A DNA stretch of 64,000 nucleotides, from the NCBI RefSeq assembly GCF_027580225.2, contig NC_073339.2:41282501-41346500 (forward strand). The letters run 5' to 3'. The position numbers and the translations under genes were made by a program. The notes beneath the pieces are model-generated. The model worked only from the letters and a program-made list of their open reading frames with translations. It made no database searches and was not told where the DNA came from. Below, piece after piece: positions 38,908 through 50,777 of the stretch. Numbering within the stretch: the stretch's first letter is position 1; each line of letters opens with the position of its first letter. Source of the stretch: Misgurnus anguillicaudatus (taxonomy: Eukaryota > Chordata > Actinopteri > Cypriniformes > Cobitidae).

Positions 38908-39361
38908 AGTCCATTAAAATGAAAAAAAATCCTGCAATGTTTTCCTCAAGAAACGTAGTTTCTTCTCGACTGAGCAAGGAGGGACATGGACATTTTGGGT
39001 GACATGGTGGTGAGTAAATTATCTGGATTTTTCTTTTAAGAAAATGGAATATTCCTTTAAGTCATGCTATTGATTTGACGTTTACATTTATATTATTAAT
39101 ATTAATATATTTTAATTTGATAATTTTTATAATTTTTTGAAAGAATATTATAATTTAAGGACTTATTTTTGCCTGGCATACATGTTGTATGTTGCTTAAA
39201 AATAAAATGTATTGTGCTCAGTTGAAAAGTTGCAGACATTTGAAAATAACACATTTTAGTGTTGCAATGGCAATACTGCAACACCATGAAACCGTGGTAT
39301 TTTTACTAAAGATTATCAAACCGCCAGAATCTCATACCGCCCCTTGCCTATAAGTGTGTAT

Positions 39362-42300
39362 TAATACATGTTAACGATATGCAAAGGTATAAATCCCAAA
39401 GTAAACGCTAATGCTAGTTAGCGTAAATTTACAAGAATGACATTACCAGTAAATTCAAAAACGACATTATCTTTTTTTACCAGTAAGATATCATTTACAC
39501 ATGAGTACCAAAATATGAGTAAACTATATCAGATAGCGGATGTTTCTGCACAGCGAGGTTGGTGTTGTGTTGTAAACAATTGTGGGTAATGACTTTATAT
39601 CCACGGTCCGTATTTTAGTTGTTTCTACTTCTGTGGCAAACGCTCACAGTCGTGCACCGTTGCTCCTGACAAAACAACATTCTATTAAATGACTTCAAAC
39701 TGAACTGTAAGAAAAAAAGTCACTAACCTGCAGTAATGTCTAAACATAAAGCTTTACAGAGAATGTGCACTTGGACAATTTGTCAAATAGTTAGTTAGAT
39801 AGTTAACTATTTTAAACAACTCTGGTGAAGATATTTAGTTGATTTAGCACTTTACGTGTCTTCGACTTTAAGCAGCATATGGAGAGAACCTTCAATAAAC
39901 AGCACGAGTAGAAAAACACGTCATCTGAATCAGAATGTTATGATTGGCCCGAAGCTGTCAGCGGCAGGGTTTCCTGCAGCACTTTGCAGTTCGGGCGGCC
40001 CGCCTAAGCTGGGAAGCCCTACCGTCTTAACTAGGTCGTCAAAAAAGCTGCACAAAAGGCTGTCAAGTGCATCTTGGAGAATAGCGCGGACACGAGCATG
40101 TGCCCTACATGGCCAAATTAGAGAAAGACGTGGTCCATCACTGTCTGGAGGATAACTAGTAGCCAGTTGATAAAACTTCTCAAAGAATAGCGCAGACGCG
40201 CTTCACACCACGAGCCTGCAGGCGCGCCACACGGCCGAAATGGCCCGTCAACTGGCTGGAGGATAGCCAGTTGATAAAACGCATGTCCGTGAGAACTGTA
40301 GTGGACTTATGTTTTGGGTTTCTTTAAGCATGTTATTGTATTAGTCTATAGTTCTTGCAAATTTAAAGTAAGTTAGCTCGTGATTTTTGTTGTTTGAGCA
40401 ACCTGCTAGCTAGGTTGCACGTGCATGTTGATTAGATATAATTGTTGAGCGCTCTTGCTCACGTTATTTATGTGCATTTTTTACATGCTACAGTAGTTAC
40501 ACTCCTTTAAATTAATGAAATTAATAGTGGGATATAAATAGTTTTTACACTCTTCGCGCTATCTATCATCGTTCGCCAGACGTTCTACAAATCTGCTTCA
40601 TTAATAATCTAGTATGTGTCATTAATAATCTAGTATGTGTTCATTTTCTGTCATAGTTTATTAAAAATTAAGTTTTATTTGAGTATTTTAAATAAAAATA
40701 TTTTCATTTTCATCATGACCCGTACGCCCCGCCCCTTTGATTAAATATACTGTCTGAAACGAGTCTACATTTACAAATAACATAATTTACAATAATTTAA
40801 TGGTTAGTACCAACATTTATGCGTGTTTAAAGACGTGACGATGTGAATGCGTCAGGTTTAACCCTTTAATTATACACTTCCGCATAGGATATACTTATGT
40901 ATCCTCACTCATGAACTCCTTGTTTCTCGCGGTGCGATTAAATAATTGAGATGTTTTTTTAGATGGCAATGCTTGATTGGTTTCCGGGTCGTAGGATGTA
41001 GGACGTAGGAGCAAGGAAACGAGGAAGCATATTGAGAAGCACCATATATGTTAAATGATTCAGGCAGCATTAATTGCAGATGTTTAATACTTATTGTTAT
41101 GAAATGAAACAAAACCCCTAACCATAACTCTCCAGGAATATCAATAAACACTGCCTTGCAAAATAATAAAGACAAATCAATTTCCCAGAGCTCATTTACA
41201 ACGTGAGATCAGCAGTCGAAATAAAACTATATTAATCCAACAACTCCCCGCTGTGTTGAATATTCATCAGACATATAAGCTTTACGTAGATATTTATCAA
41301 GTAGATTTGTTACCAATTTGCTGGCTTGATATAATCCATACATCAATATACAGCAGTGACTCGTCTTCCTGGGAAAACAAGCTGTATATATATGATCACA
41401 TTCACCAAATCTGATGGCTTGATAAATCCAAACATCAATATACAGCAGTGACTTTCTTCCCTAAGAAAGCAAGCTGCGAAAATATGATCAGATTTAGCGA
41501 ATTTTCATAATCTCTCGAATTCCCATTGTCAGTCATCATAATTTTTTCTTTCACGCTCACAAACGCACACACAATGAAAGCCTCTGGTCCAAGACAAATC
41601 CGAGAAAACAATTTGAATTATGAGGTTAACGTTTTGCTCTAAATGAATTAGCCCGCCCGACTATACAATATTCATAAAGTTAGTGTCTCACAAAACGCAA
41701 AAGACTGCGGAATAGTGAATCTAAACATAGCTCTTAAAAGCTGCCTTCAAAGGTTTTTTCTGTTTTTTTTCTCTTGTTCCTCTCCCGAATAGACTGTCAT
41801 CTCCGAACTCTGAGGAAAATGACCTCATTCGGTCCTGAATGCAGCCACCAATCTCCATGTTTCCCGATTGTCCTTTACAACCCGAGGGAAAGAAGCAGTG
41901 AGAGGAACAGCAGGGAAAAAATAAGTAAGGACGTGTTGGTGGTCTGCCAGGGAGAAGTATCTTTTGTGTAGGACCTCTATTCTGATAAACCCTGAAGGAA
42001 GAAAGAGGAAGAAAATAAAAGGGAACGAGTGAAAGAGATATGGACGAGAGAATCAAGGTTCACATATAGAGGGATTGCAGAGATTAAAAGAAAAGACTGA
42101 AACTTGACAAAAAAGGTCTAAAAGCTTTATCTTCTAAGAAAAGACCTGTACAGCACTTTTTCATCCTACAGTTCAAAGCGCTACACGTAATATGGGCACT
42201 TTCCCGTGAACCCGCCCAAAGTGACATCTACTTTGCGAGGGATTTGATCTCCTAATGATTCCAACACCGGCTGAATTCATTTCTGATCTCATATCTCTGT

Positions 42301-42476
42301 AATCAAAGGTGCTGTGCATCAAAGTCAATCTATAGCAGCATCTGAGGACAGCTATGACTCACACAAAAATAAGTATGTGGACATGGAAGTGTTATTGTCG
42401 GGGCTAGAATAGATTTAATACTATGGTATATGACTACGGCAGATTGATTGATCAAGGTCTGCCATTCTAAGGTCTT
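39362..42476. other. Intronic stretch with old repeats, no gene seen
   Basis: 39950-40270 holds a GC-richer repeat (GGCAGGGTTTCCTGCAGCAC, CGGCCCGCCTAAGCTGG) that looks like the end of a hAT-type element; the plus-strand frame there (39856-40155) is part of it. 41330-41480 contains two diverged tandem copies of a block with CATCAATATACAGCAGTGACT. The remainder is unique AT-rich sequence. Confidence 0.45.
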
Positions 42477-44105
42477 TTTAAAGGGGTCATATGACGTTGC
42501 TAAAAATAACAATATTTTGTGTGTTTACACTGTGTTAACGTGGTTTAAGTTTTAAAAAACATTATTTTCAACATACTGTACATTATTGTTGCTCCTCTAT
42601 GCCCCGTCTTTCTAAAATGCGGCAATTTTTACAAAGCTCCTCACTCTCAAACGTGTGAAATGTTATGCCCATTACCAAAATCTTCCCACACTGCAAATTT
42701 TGCCCAATTCCGATTTTTTTCCGTTATCTGATTTTTTTAAAGACTCCCTTACATTATGTTTTAAATGGGGCTCGTTACCGATATCTGCATTTACAATAAA
42801 CACTTGGCAAGACAATTCAAGGTAGACATACTGACCCAGAACAGCTTAAACCACAAGGAAGTACAATGTCAAGATATGCAATGGACACAGAAAAAATTAT
42901 CCAAGATTATAAAGCTTTATACTACGGGTACGTTGAAAGCTTGAATCTGATTGGCTGATGAACGTTCTGAGGTGTGCAATTATTTTCTGGGAAATGCACG
43001 TCGAACGTAGTTCAAGGCAGCTGTCTTGACCGCATTACAGTTCCATATCACCTTGCATAGTTAACTGTAATAACAGACTAACAAAAACAACATGACAGAT
43101 GATTTTTTGAGGCAATAACAGCGCTGTTTAGAGATGCACAGAGGTAGCCTCGTTTACACAATCTCTCAGTGTCTCGCTCGCCTTCTTTTTCTCTCTCGCT
43201 CGCTTGTTCGCTCTCTCTTTTTTCTATTTCGCTCTGTCTCTGTCGCTCTCTTTCTAATAACTTCATTAATAACTGCATTAGAATGCTATCAACGGCTCAA
43301 GCCTCCATTGCCAGTGTTATAAAGGCGTTTTGGAGCAAGCAAAAGAGCCGTTGGATGAGATGCAAAAGAAATAGTCCTACTCACAAAAGCGGTTTAAGTA
43401 CAAACCGGACGAATCCCTTTAAACCTATCATGTGATCGATGTCTTGAGATGTGTTAACCGTAGTATTAGCCAAATAATTGACTCCGGGCCGTTGAATTAT
43501 TAGAAAAATAATGCACACCCAAGGTGTAACGGCCACTTCGCTTTGAGTCGAGGCATCACCACCTCGGGTGTGTATTATTTTTCTAATAATTCAATGACCA
43601 GTCGTCAATTTTTCCTTACTTATTTCTGTAACAAGACATAAAACTTCCACATTACTCCAGTTAGTGGAGCTGTCATCCTCTATTGCACTGCTAAGAAGAG
43701 TCATGTGATCGTGGGTTGTGTGCACGTAAATTGACGTCATTTGCCAGTGTAGCATTTTTATTGACATACGACACTTTTTAAAATTAGAATATCCGATCTG
43801 TCCGCTTACATTGTGGGCGCGAATGCATGTATCCGATTCATATATGATTTATATCCACATATGAATGAGGCCTGAAACCAATTGGAGAATATGGAAATCT
43901 ATGCATTTTTTCCTACATTTTTACACATCCATGGGTCATATCTAATCTGTGCCACTTTAGGGGAAAATCAATTGGAATTGAGTCACTTCAAACAGGCAGT
44001 GTAAATGAAATCTTTACAATTTTACGGATCTTCTATATGTACAAATAGCTTTTAACAGGCCAAAGACAAAGAAAAACATGAAATTGCATCATATGACCCC
44101 TTTAA
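42477..44105. mobile_element. TIR element, TTTAAAGGGGTCATATGA ends
   Basis: Left TTTTAAAGGGGTCATATGAC and inverted right TTTAAAGGGGTCATATGATG. Interior is interrupted around 42905-43620 by a hairpin-forming repeat. No transposase frame recognised. Confidence 0.75.
43470..43615. repeat. Strong hairpin within nested repeat
   Basis: TTGAATTATTAGAAAAATAA TGCACACCC and the inverted GGGTGTGTATTATTTTTCTAATAATTCAA pair over about 35 bases with two mismatches, and weaker pairing extends outward (AATTGACTCCGGGCCG / TGACCAGTCGTCAATT). Probably the end of a hairpin-forming MITE that begins near 42905. Confidence 0.75.
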
Positions 44106-46077
44106 ACATCTTGAATTGAAACTTAGGTCTGGCACTAACATTCTTTTGTCACCTACTTCGAGACATACAACACACATAAAGTTTATTCTGGCTCATTCCG
44201 AAATGAATGCGAACACTAGGAGGCTGAAAGCCTTCTTATTAGTGAACTGGCCAACCAATAAATAGATATTTAAATCATGCAGTGTCGTTTGCTTCCACCC
44301 AAACTGCGCCAGTAAAATTGGCAAGCGAAAGGAAGGTCAAATTAAATTTACCGTATTTTGCATAAACAACCAATCATTATCAGCGGTGACCTTTCGAGCC
44401 AATTAGCTTTTAGTATCACTTTAATGTGTCATTAAGCCTGCTTATAGTCAACACAACAGGTGATAATAGACTGTTTTTGCCAAAATAACAATGGAGTCTT
44501 TATTCATTTTTCTACTGGTCAAAGTATGTACTGTAGCACTACTATATTTGTACGGCTTGTTTACTTGACTGACAGGTGTTGGACTGTTAATGGAAACATT
44601 ATAACGCATCATTACATACACTACAATTCAAATATTCCCACAGTAAAGAAAGGGGAGTAAATAAAGTAAAAAATAACGCCTCTGCAAAAACAGATTGCGA
44701 AAGAGATGTGAGGATTTGTACATTAAATCTTGGTAAATCGGCTTACTAGACTGCAAGACCGTAGTTGTTTATTTGTCTATTGTAGTTATATTTCAAATTG
44801 TGAAAATAAGGCGAAAGCTTACAACACACAGCTGGGTAAGACTACAGAAGTAATATCAGTGACACTTAGGGTTAGTGTATATTATTTCTCATTATACCAC
44901 TCAAGCAAAAAGTGTGTGTATAAAATTGTCAGAATTTACAGCATCGTGAGAAAACGAACACTCACCCAACGTGAACTTTGTCTCTTATTAATTAAAAAAA
45001 TCTGACAGATTTATTCGCTATGAAGTAATGAAGCTGTTTGGGTGTTTCGAATGAGTCACTGGTTTAAAAAAAGGGTCACAGCTAAAGGCCTCTTGGAAAA
45101 AAAGGCCCGTGGGCTGTGGCCCAATAGTTAATTTATGCCTCAACATAAAAAATATATACTCATGTATTTGACTTCTGGAAAACATATGACAAGCACAGCG
45201 CCAGGGCACTAATATATTAGGGCTGATATACTCAAACCGTTGCTACTGTGACATCAGCAAGTGTCTTATAAGCATGTCAGAGAGATGGCTCTCCCTTCGA
45301 ATGGGTTTTGGGTCCATAGCAGTGTTTTAATATGCTATTATTAGGCACAGTTGGTGACATCATATGATCTAATCTGCCAATGCAAACCTCAGCCTATTGT
45401 TCAAGGAACAAAAAGAAAATTTAAGGGTGTGTGGGAGACGGATAAGAAAAAGGGACTTTGTGAGCTGTGTGAGTGCATGTTAATATTTAATTTTGTTCTG
45501 TCCTCCCATAATGCACCTTTCTAATACAGGCGGAATAAAAGCAGCTTCAATGGGGCAGAAAACAGCTTTAGTGTTTAACTGTGCAGCCTCCATCGCTCTC
45601 ATTTTCCCTCGCCTCCTTCATATGCACCCTAAACACATTTCCACATTTTCTCAGACCTCATTCCAGAAGTCGAGCATGCAAACCACATAAAGAAGTTCAT
45701 CAAATATGCCGTCCTGCCCCCTCGGCGCATGTTAGTGGTAGTGTGAGTGCTCTCTGCCCTTTCCTTCCATATGGCAGGGGGAAACATGGTAAAAAGACAT
45801 GTCCCTCCATGTTCATTTTTTATAATGTGAAAACAGAAAATTCGGGTGTACGGCAGAACCAAGCATCCTCCAGGACTCTCATACACACTTTCAAACCACG
45901 CTCGCAAGCCCCCCAGAGCGTACAGCAAAGGAACATGCTGTGGAACTTGAACAAAGCAGGATGAGAAACACAGAGGTACATCAGACATAGAGAGAGAGAG
46001 CGAGCGAGCTTAACCCATTCTCCTCCTGTACTTTCAGTACATTACATTTACATTAAAGGTGACATCCCTACTGAAAA
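44106..46077. other. Unique intronic stretch
   Basis: Non-coding; overlapping frames at 45581-45988 on both strands show no recognisable domain. Confidence 0.5.
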
Positions 46078-46240
46078 ATCCAGCTAAGACCATCATAAGC
46101 TGGTAGCTGGTTTTAGCTGGTTTAAGATGGTCCTTCCAGCCTGGCAAAGCTGGTGGGTCAGCTGGTCTTCCAGCCTGACCACCTAAGTCCAGCTAGACCA
46201 GCTTAAAACGTGACCAAAACACAGCTGGACCAGCTTGCTA
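46078..46240. repeat. AGCTGG-rich minisatellite-like repeat
   Basis: Short inverted and direct iterations of AGCTGGT, CCAGCCTG and CCAGCT (for example AGCTGGTAGCTGGTTTTAGC, CCAGCCTGACCACC, AGACCAGCTT). A common fish family with dispersed copies. Confidence 0.8.
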
Positions 46241-46369
46241 CACTTTTTTCCATGTTTAAATGATATAATTGGGTCCCCAGTGCTTCTATCAACCTAGAAA
46301 ACATGAAAAAGATCAACCCAGTAACTTAGTTTTGGTAATCCATTCACTGCAAGCATGTGACAAAATCTA

Positions 46370-47151
46370 CCCAGTCTCACGAGATTTCGTGATATAGTCA
46401 CGTTATTGTTTTATTCTTTTTTGTATTATTATCACGCATTTCCGCGTTTTTCCGTGATCGTATAACAAATTCCTGTTTTCGTGTGATTAGCACGTATTGG
46501 TTACTCAACAGCTTTTTCCAATTTTTTAACCATTGTCGCTTCGGTTTAGGGTTAGATTTGGTGCTTGCATTAGAATGTCACTTTATATATTGGTTTATAC
46601 AATTTTTTCTGATTTATTTTTTTATATGTCGCCTGGCGTTAGGGTTAGAGTAGGGATGTCATTTTATGTAAATCTAACCCTAAACAAAGGGACGATGGTA
46701 AGAAAATTTGGCAAAACAGTTGAGCAACCAACACGTGACAACCACACGAAAACAGGAACTCGATCACGAAAAAACGCGCAAATTCGCGATAATATCACGA
46801 AAAAAGAATCAAAAAATTACGTGACGGGTTTCAGCAGTAACAACATAAACTGTTGTGGCTTTCGTGGTCATCGCGTAATTTCCGGTAAACTCCGCGAAGA
46901 ATAAATAACAACAAAGTCCTTTTAAAGTAGTTTATTTATATAACAAGCAAAATAAACAACATGTAGATTACATAGGACCGCAAAACATTTGTTATATTCG
47001 TCATGGTATTTGTTTAAGAGTTCAGTTTCAGCAACTAGTCATGACATTAAACAAACAAAAACCGGAAGTAAAGTTCGGACCAGGCGCTTATCGCGTCACT
47101 GCACGTGCACCCGATGAAACGGTCTATATAACGAGATTTTGTGAGACTGGG
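46370..47151. repeat. Foldback element, CCCAGTCTCAC arms, with insertion
   Basis: CCCAGTCTCACGAGATTTCG at the left and inverted CCCAGTCTCACAAAATCTCG at the right; inner pairs CGCGTTTTTCCGTGATC / GATCACGAAAAAACGCG. Related to the foldback at 25148-25617. The right arm is split by the element at 46823-47126. Confidence 0.8.
46823..47126. mobile_element. TAGACGGTTTC MITE, copy A (nested in foldback)
   Basis: Starts GACGGGTTTCAGCAGTAAC and ends GATGAAACGGTC, then TATA. Interior GGTAAACTCCGCGAAGAATA, AGTAGTTTATTTATATAAC and AAAACCGGAAGTAAAGTTCG match copy C at 62275-62576 closely. The leftmost bases are lost. Confidence 0.75.
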
Positions 47152-48661
47152 CTGGATGTCAGAAGGGGATCCTATTATAATATCACCACCACGGCACTGC
47201 CATTTAGTGCAAAGATAGAGACAGAGAGAAAATAATTGACAGCACAATTGAGTTTCAATTTCAACAAACGACTATTATGGAGATCAGTGTTTGCATTTCA
47301 TCAGCTTATTTGCATTTTAAAGGACACACCCCAAAATGGCACATTTTTGCTTGCACCTACAAAATTGCAATTTTAACATGCTATAATAAATTATCTGTGG
47401 GGTGTTTTGAGCTAAAACTTCACAACGTTAAAAAAGTCTTGTGAAATGTCCTCATTCAAAATAGAGAGTTAGACCGGCAAATCCACTCAGCCTGGAATAT
47501 CATTGCACTTCCAATACAGAAATGCCTATATCAACTTGAGGATCGAAAGCAATTCTGGGACATGATTTAAAGATGGGATGAGATGTGTTATGGGAAACGG
47601 CTAGCGGGGGGATCTTAATGTTTGAGTTTCATTCACATCAGCCTCAGTGTTTGACTCCCATTGCGCCATTTCCATCCATAAGAGTCTCTTCAGTTATTAC
47701 CCTATGGGCTCTCAAGCAGCACTGGGCATAAAGTGTCAAAATAGAGGAGATATTAAACAATCAAAATTGTATGAATTCTAGTATCAAAACTCTGGATTGT
47801 GAAAAAATAAAAAAACAACAACATTTAAGCAAATCTAGTAGTAATCATACCAAATTCAACGTGTTGCTGGGGAATGAACACATCAAAACCAATTTTCCAT
47901 CTTCAAGAATCATTCCTAATGAAGTGCTTTGACAGAACAGCACAATCCACGCACTTTGAGGTTATTACATCACGGTTTAAAATTATCACATCTGTATTTG
48001 AAAAAAGGTAGTTTAAAGAGAACTCAGCTAGATGATGCAACGCAATGACATGGTCGCCACTGAGAGGTTTCGGCGGTGAACCCTTTAGAAACAGCATACT
48101 AGTTGAATGTAACTACTTGTTACAGTAATGAACATTATTAAATAGTACACACCAGCAGCATCACGTTTCAAATAAAGGCCGAACTGATGATTCAACACAC
48201 AATAATAAAGTTTGCTGGCTTCTGCACTGAACTCTCAGCGACAGGTCTGTCAGTAATCCAGCCACAGGTACTCTGTCACACCCCCACATCTGTGACTACA
48301 CACACACACACAGCTCCCTGCCAAGGTTTCACAAAACAAATAGATGAGGGACAGTGACAGAAAGACTGGCAACCCGTCAGGCTGTGTCTGATGCAGATGG
48401 CATCAGTAATAAAGAAAATCTGCCAGGTATCTGAATTGTGTGTCATTTTAATGGCACATAGCTGGACAACCCGAAACATGGCACCGAATGTTTCATATCA
48501 CATTTTCTGTTTGTGGAAAATATCAGAGATGTGATGAATGTTTTGTGGTGTTCCAAGCGGTTTGTTTGTTTGTTTATAACACCATGCCTGTTTCTGTGTT
48601 TATTTCACCGCTAAATCCAGTTTAAAATACAAAGATGTGAAATTAAACAAAACTTATAATC
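47152..48661. other. Intronic stretch, no gene seen
   Basis: A block around 47315-47420 (ATCTGTGGGGTGTTTTGAGC) belongs to a repeat family also seen at about 13045-13090. The rest is unique sequence. Confidence 0.45.
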
Positions 48662-48662
48662 A

Positions 48663-48921
48663 AATGAAAATTCGGTCATCATTTACTGACCCTCATGTTG
48701 TTTTAAACCTGTATGAGTTTGAACACAAAAGATATTTTGCTTGTTGACGATACCCATAGTATTTGTTTTTCCTAATATGGAAATCAAGTCAACTGTGTGC
48801 TTACCATCATTCATCAAAATATCTTCTTGTGTGGTCACCAGAATAAATAAACTCAAACAGGTTTTATACAACGTAAGGGTGAGTAAATAATGCCAGAATT
48901 TTCATTTTTAGGTGAACTATC
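48663..48921. mobile_element. Non-autonomous DNA element next to grin2a exon
   Basis: Typical fish repeat with TCATTTACTGACCCTCATGT and TTAAACCTGTATGAGTTTG on one side and GGGTGAGTAAATAATGCCAG, TTTTCATTTTTAGGTGAACT on the other. Its edge is only about 26 bp from the grin2a splice donor. Confidence 0.75.
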
Positions 48922-48948
48922 ACATCTAAGCAAAGGATGCAGTCTTAC

Positions 48949-49329
48949 CTTCTCCGCCATGGTCATCGCAGAGCCGCCGTGAATTCCCAGTATGGGCATG
49001 GATGTCTGAGAAGAAACAAAGTCCAGCATCTGCGCCACGGCTTCCTGATCCGTGCCGTCTCCGTACACCAACCCGTGCAGTCTCTGACGAGACATGAGCT
49101 CACACAAGTGAGTAAGCATGCTTCCTGGGTCCGTCTGGTTCACCTGGACACTGAGTACAGTCACGTCCAGCGGCGCGCCTACACCGCGAACTGGACGCAG
49201 GGCAGATTCGGATACGGTGGGGGTCTGGCCCAAAATCACAGCCACACTTAGGGATGGAGGTTTCTCTGCAGCCTGTGACCAACCCAGGAAAGCCAATAAG
49301 ACCATGAACCAGACTACAGCTCCCATCAT
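48949..49329 (-). CDS. grin2a: GluN2A NMDA receptor subunit, first coding exon
   Basis: First coding exon of an ionotropic glutamate receptor subunit of the GluN2 class, a plasma-membrane, glutamate-binding partner of GluN1 in neuronal NMDA receptors. It encodes 127 residues ending on a whole codon. Residues 1-21 form a hydrophobic signal peptide ([20 protein letters not shown]); the rest begins the bilobed amino-terminal domain. Diagnostic blocks are NQTDP (N64, a glycosylation sequon), [20 protein letters not shown] (85-104) and [11 protein letters not shown] (112-122). The [18 protein letters not shown] form fits GluN2A rather than 2B ([20 protein letters not shown]) or 2C. On the minus strand the exon ends GCGGAGAAG|GTAAG. 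I chose the ATG at 49329; the reading frame stays open to a TTG at 49341, and the acceptor CCACACAG lies just upstream. Later exons are not in the window. Teleosts have two grin2a copies and I cannot say which this is. Confidence 0.93.
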
Positions 49330-49344
49330 TCCTGGCTTCAACCC
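49330..49344 (-). other. grin2a: grin2a 5'UTR portion of the first coding exon
   Basis: Fifteen bases between the splice acceptor (CATCCACACAG on the minus strand, AG at 49346-49345) and the initiator ATG. The upstream pyrimidine-rich tract is modest. The acceptor implies that the 5'UTR is split and that at least one non-coding exon lies further upstream, at higher coordinates. Confidence 0.7.
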
Positions 49345-50269
49345 CTGTGTGGATGAAAATTTGAAAACAAGCTATATTTAGCCGGTCGCAACACTTCTAA
49401 ATGCAAACACTCTCCATGTCTTAAAAGCATTTTAGCAAATCAGGCTCAGAGCAGCAAACTAGACTAAATCGAATAATCCACTGACATAATTTACATCCAC
49501 CCCATTACTTTGCTTACGAAGATTTAAGGGGTGGACTGAAAAGAAATGGGAAACGAAACCGGAAGATGAGCCTTTAAAGGTTAAGATGGTATGGCAACTA
49601 CTAGTACTCAATCATTACCAGTCAATACTTTTCAATTAGTCTAAATAGTTTAATGGAACAGTGGTTCACTTATTACCAATTAACTTAGATGTACTGTCTT
49701 ACCATCTTACCCATATATCAGTGCAGTTGTATTTCAATGTCCTGCCTATTTGATAGGACTCTTCAATAGTTTATCAAAATTCTGGGCTGTATTTGATGCT
49801 TGGATGACTCCAGATGGCAAGTGTGACTGTCTTCTAAAGTATAGTAATAATTGATGAAACCATGCACTTACTAAAATGAATTTTAACTTCATGAGTGAAG
49901 AACAGCTTACACATGGTTAAATTTTAGTGTGCTTTTGTCAGCACTTTAAAGATGGTTCAATCTCAAGAAATCGAAGTCATCTTCGTTATGGAGGTAGCTG
50001 TGTTTGAACCATTGTGCTTTTTAAGAGCACATTTTGCAGGTCTCCCTTATTTAACACAGATGATTTAAATCATCAGCTTGGTAAAAGATCCACGAACTGA
50101 ATGAAATGAGGGCATATCTGAAACCTCGGTATGCGAAAAACACTCAAAGATGTTCAAAACTTTTGGATGTGCGTTTGAATCTCGTGAGAGCATGAAGGAG
50201 ACACCAAATACAAAAAGGTATTAAGATAAATTTCCTGGAAAACTGTGAATCAGTTGGACCTTTTCAAGT

Positions 50270-50620
50270 GTAAGGGGGCGTGCACACCAAAGCGTTTAAA
50301 CACGGCTAAAAAAAAGGCCAGGCGAACGCCAACTGTGGGTGTTTGCCAGCTTTTTTTAGCTGAGCGCTTTGGGTGCTATGATACTTCTGCTTTGTTTATC
50401 AGTCATTGAATGATGCGCTGGTTGGTTGTTGTTGTAATATTTGTCCTGCACCTCCTCCACTGTGATTGGACGGCTGAGTGAGAAGTGACATTGATGAGCT
50501 GAGCGTTTCACCTAAAGTTGAACATTTTTCAACTCCCGGCGCTCAGTGCTGAGCATGGAAAAGCCACCAAAAACCGAGACTCAGCGCAGGCAAAACCCAC
50601 TTGCTGCTGGTGTTTTTAAA
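50270..50620. mobile_element. Harbinger-like fragment, GGGGGCGTGCACACCAAAGCG end
   Basis: GGGGGCGTGCACACCAAAGC at the left, followed by GC-rich GCGTT/AACGC-type motifs and GCTGAGCGCTTTGG. No matching right terminus found, so truncated. Confidence 0.45.
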
Positions 50621-50777
50621 AAAGCGCCCTACTACCAATAATTGGTTTTCACCTTCTTCAACAAGAGTAAATAATTTTTGCGTTAGTACATCATAAGTGA
50701 ACAAACATTCAGGTGACAGAGAAAACATGCTGGATGTCAAAAATGTGTGCATACTGCATTAACACATACTAAAGTAT

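Larger units (their letters stand above)
36844..39061. repeat. Foldback element (second level)
   Basis: AAAAATCCAGATAATTTACTCACCACCATGTCA at the left and inverted TGACATGGTGGTGAGTAAATTATCTGGATTTTT at the right; the inner arms (AGATAAGACCCTTAT, ACCACAAATTCTCGTCTAGATC) are also inverted. The right end retains AATATTCCTTTAA, whose left counterpart is shortened. Confidence 0.85.
36712..39353. mobile_element. hAT-like element (outermost of a four-level nest)
   Basis: Left end GCATGGGCCGGTTATCGG and inverted right end GGCAAGGGGCGGTATGAG; the TSD GTGTGTAT occurs at 36704-36711 and 39354-39361. Interior ends carry GATACCGTTTTTAAGG / CCGTGGTATTTTTAC motifs. Without inserts the element is about 420 bp. 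Confidence 0.7.

Noticed and set aside
39856..40155. 99-codon basic frame, GC-rich
   Set aside because: Overlaps a dispersed repeat end (GGCAGGGTTTCCTGCAGCAC) and has no recognisable domain.
45581..45988. Opposed 119-127-codon frames on both strands
   Set aside because: Neither shows a signal peptide, domain or splice context; overlapping frames on both strands suggest composition effects.
48853..48948. C-terminal extension of the GluN2A exon frame
   Set aside because: Lies beyond a consensus GTAAG donor and runs into a dispersed repeat; intronic.
49330..49341. TTG as a start for the GluN2A exon
   Set aside because: Vertebrate initiation at TTG is very unlikely, and an ATG lies 12 bases downstream before a proper signal peptide; these bases are best read as 5'UTR.
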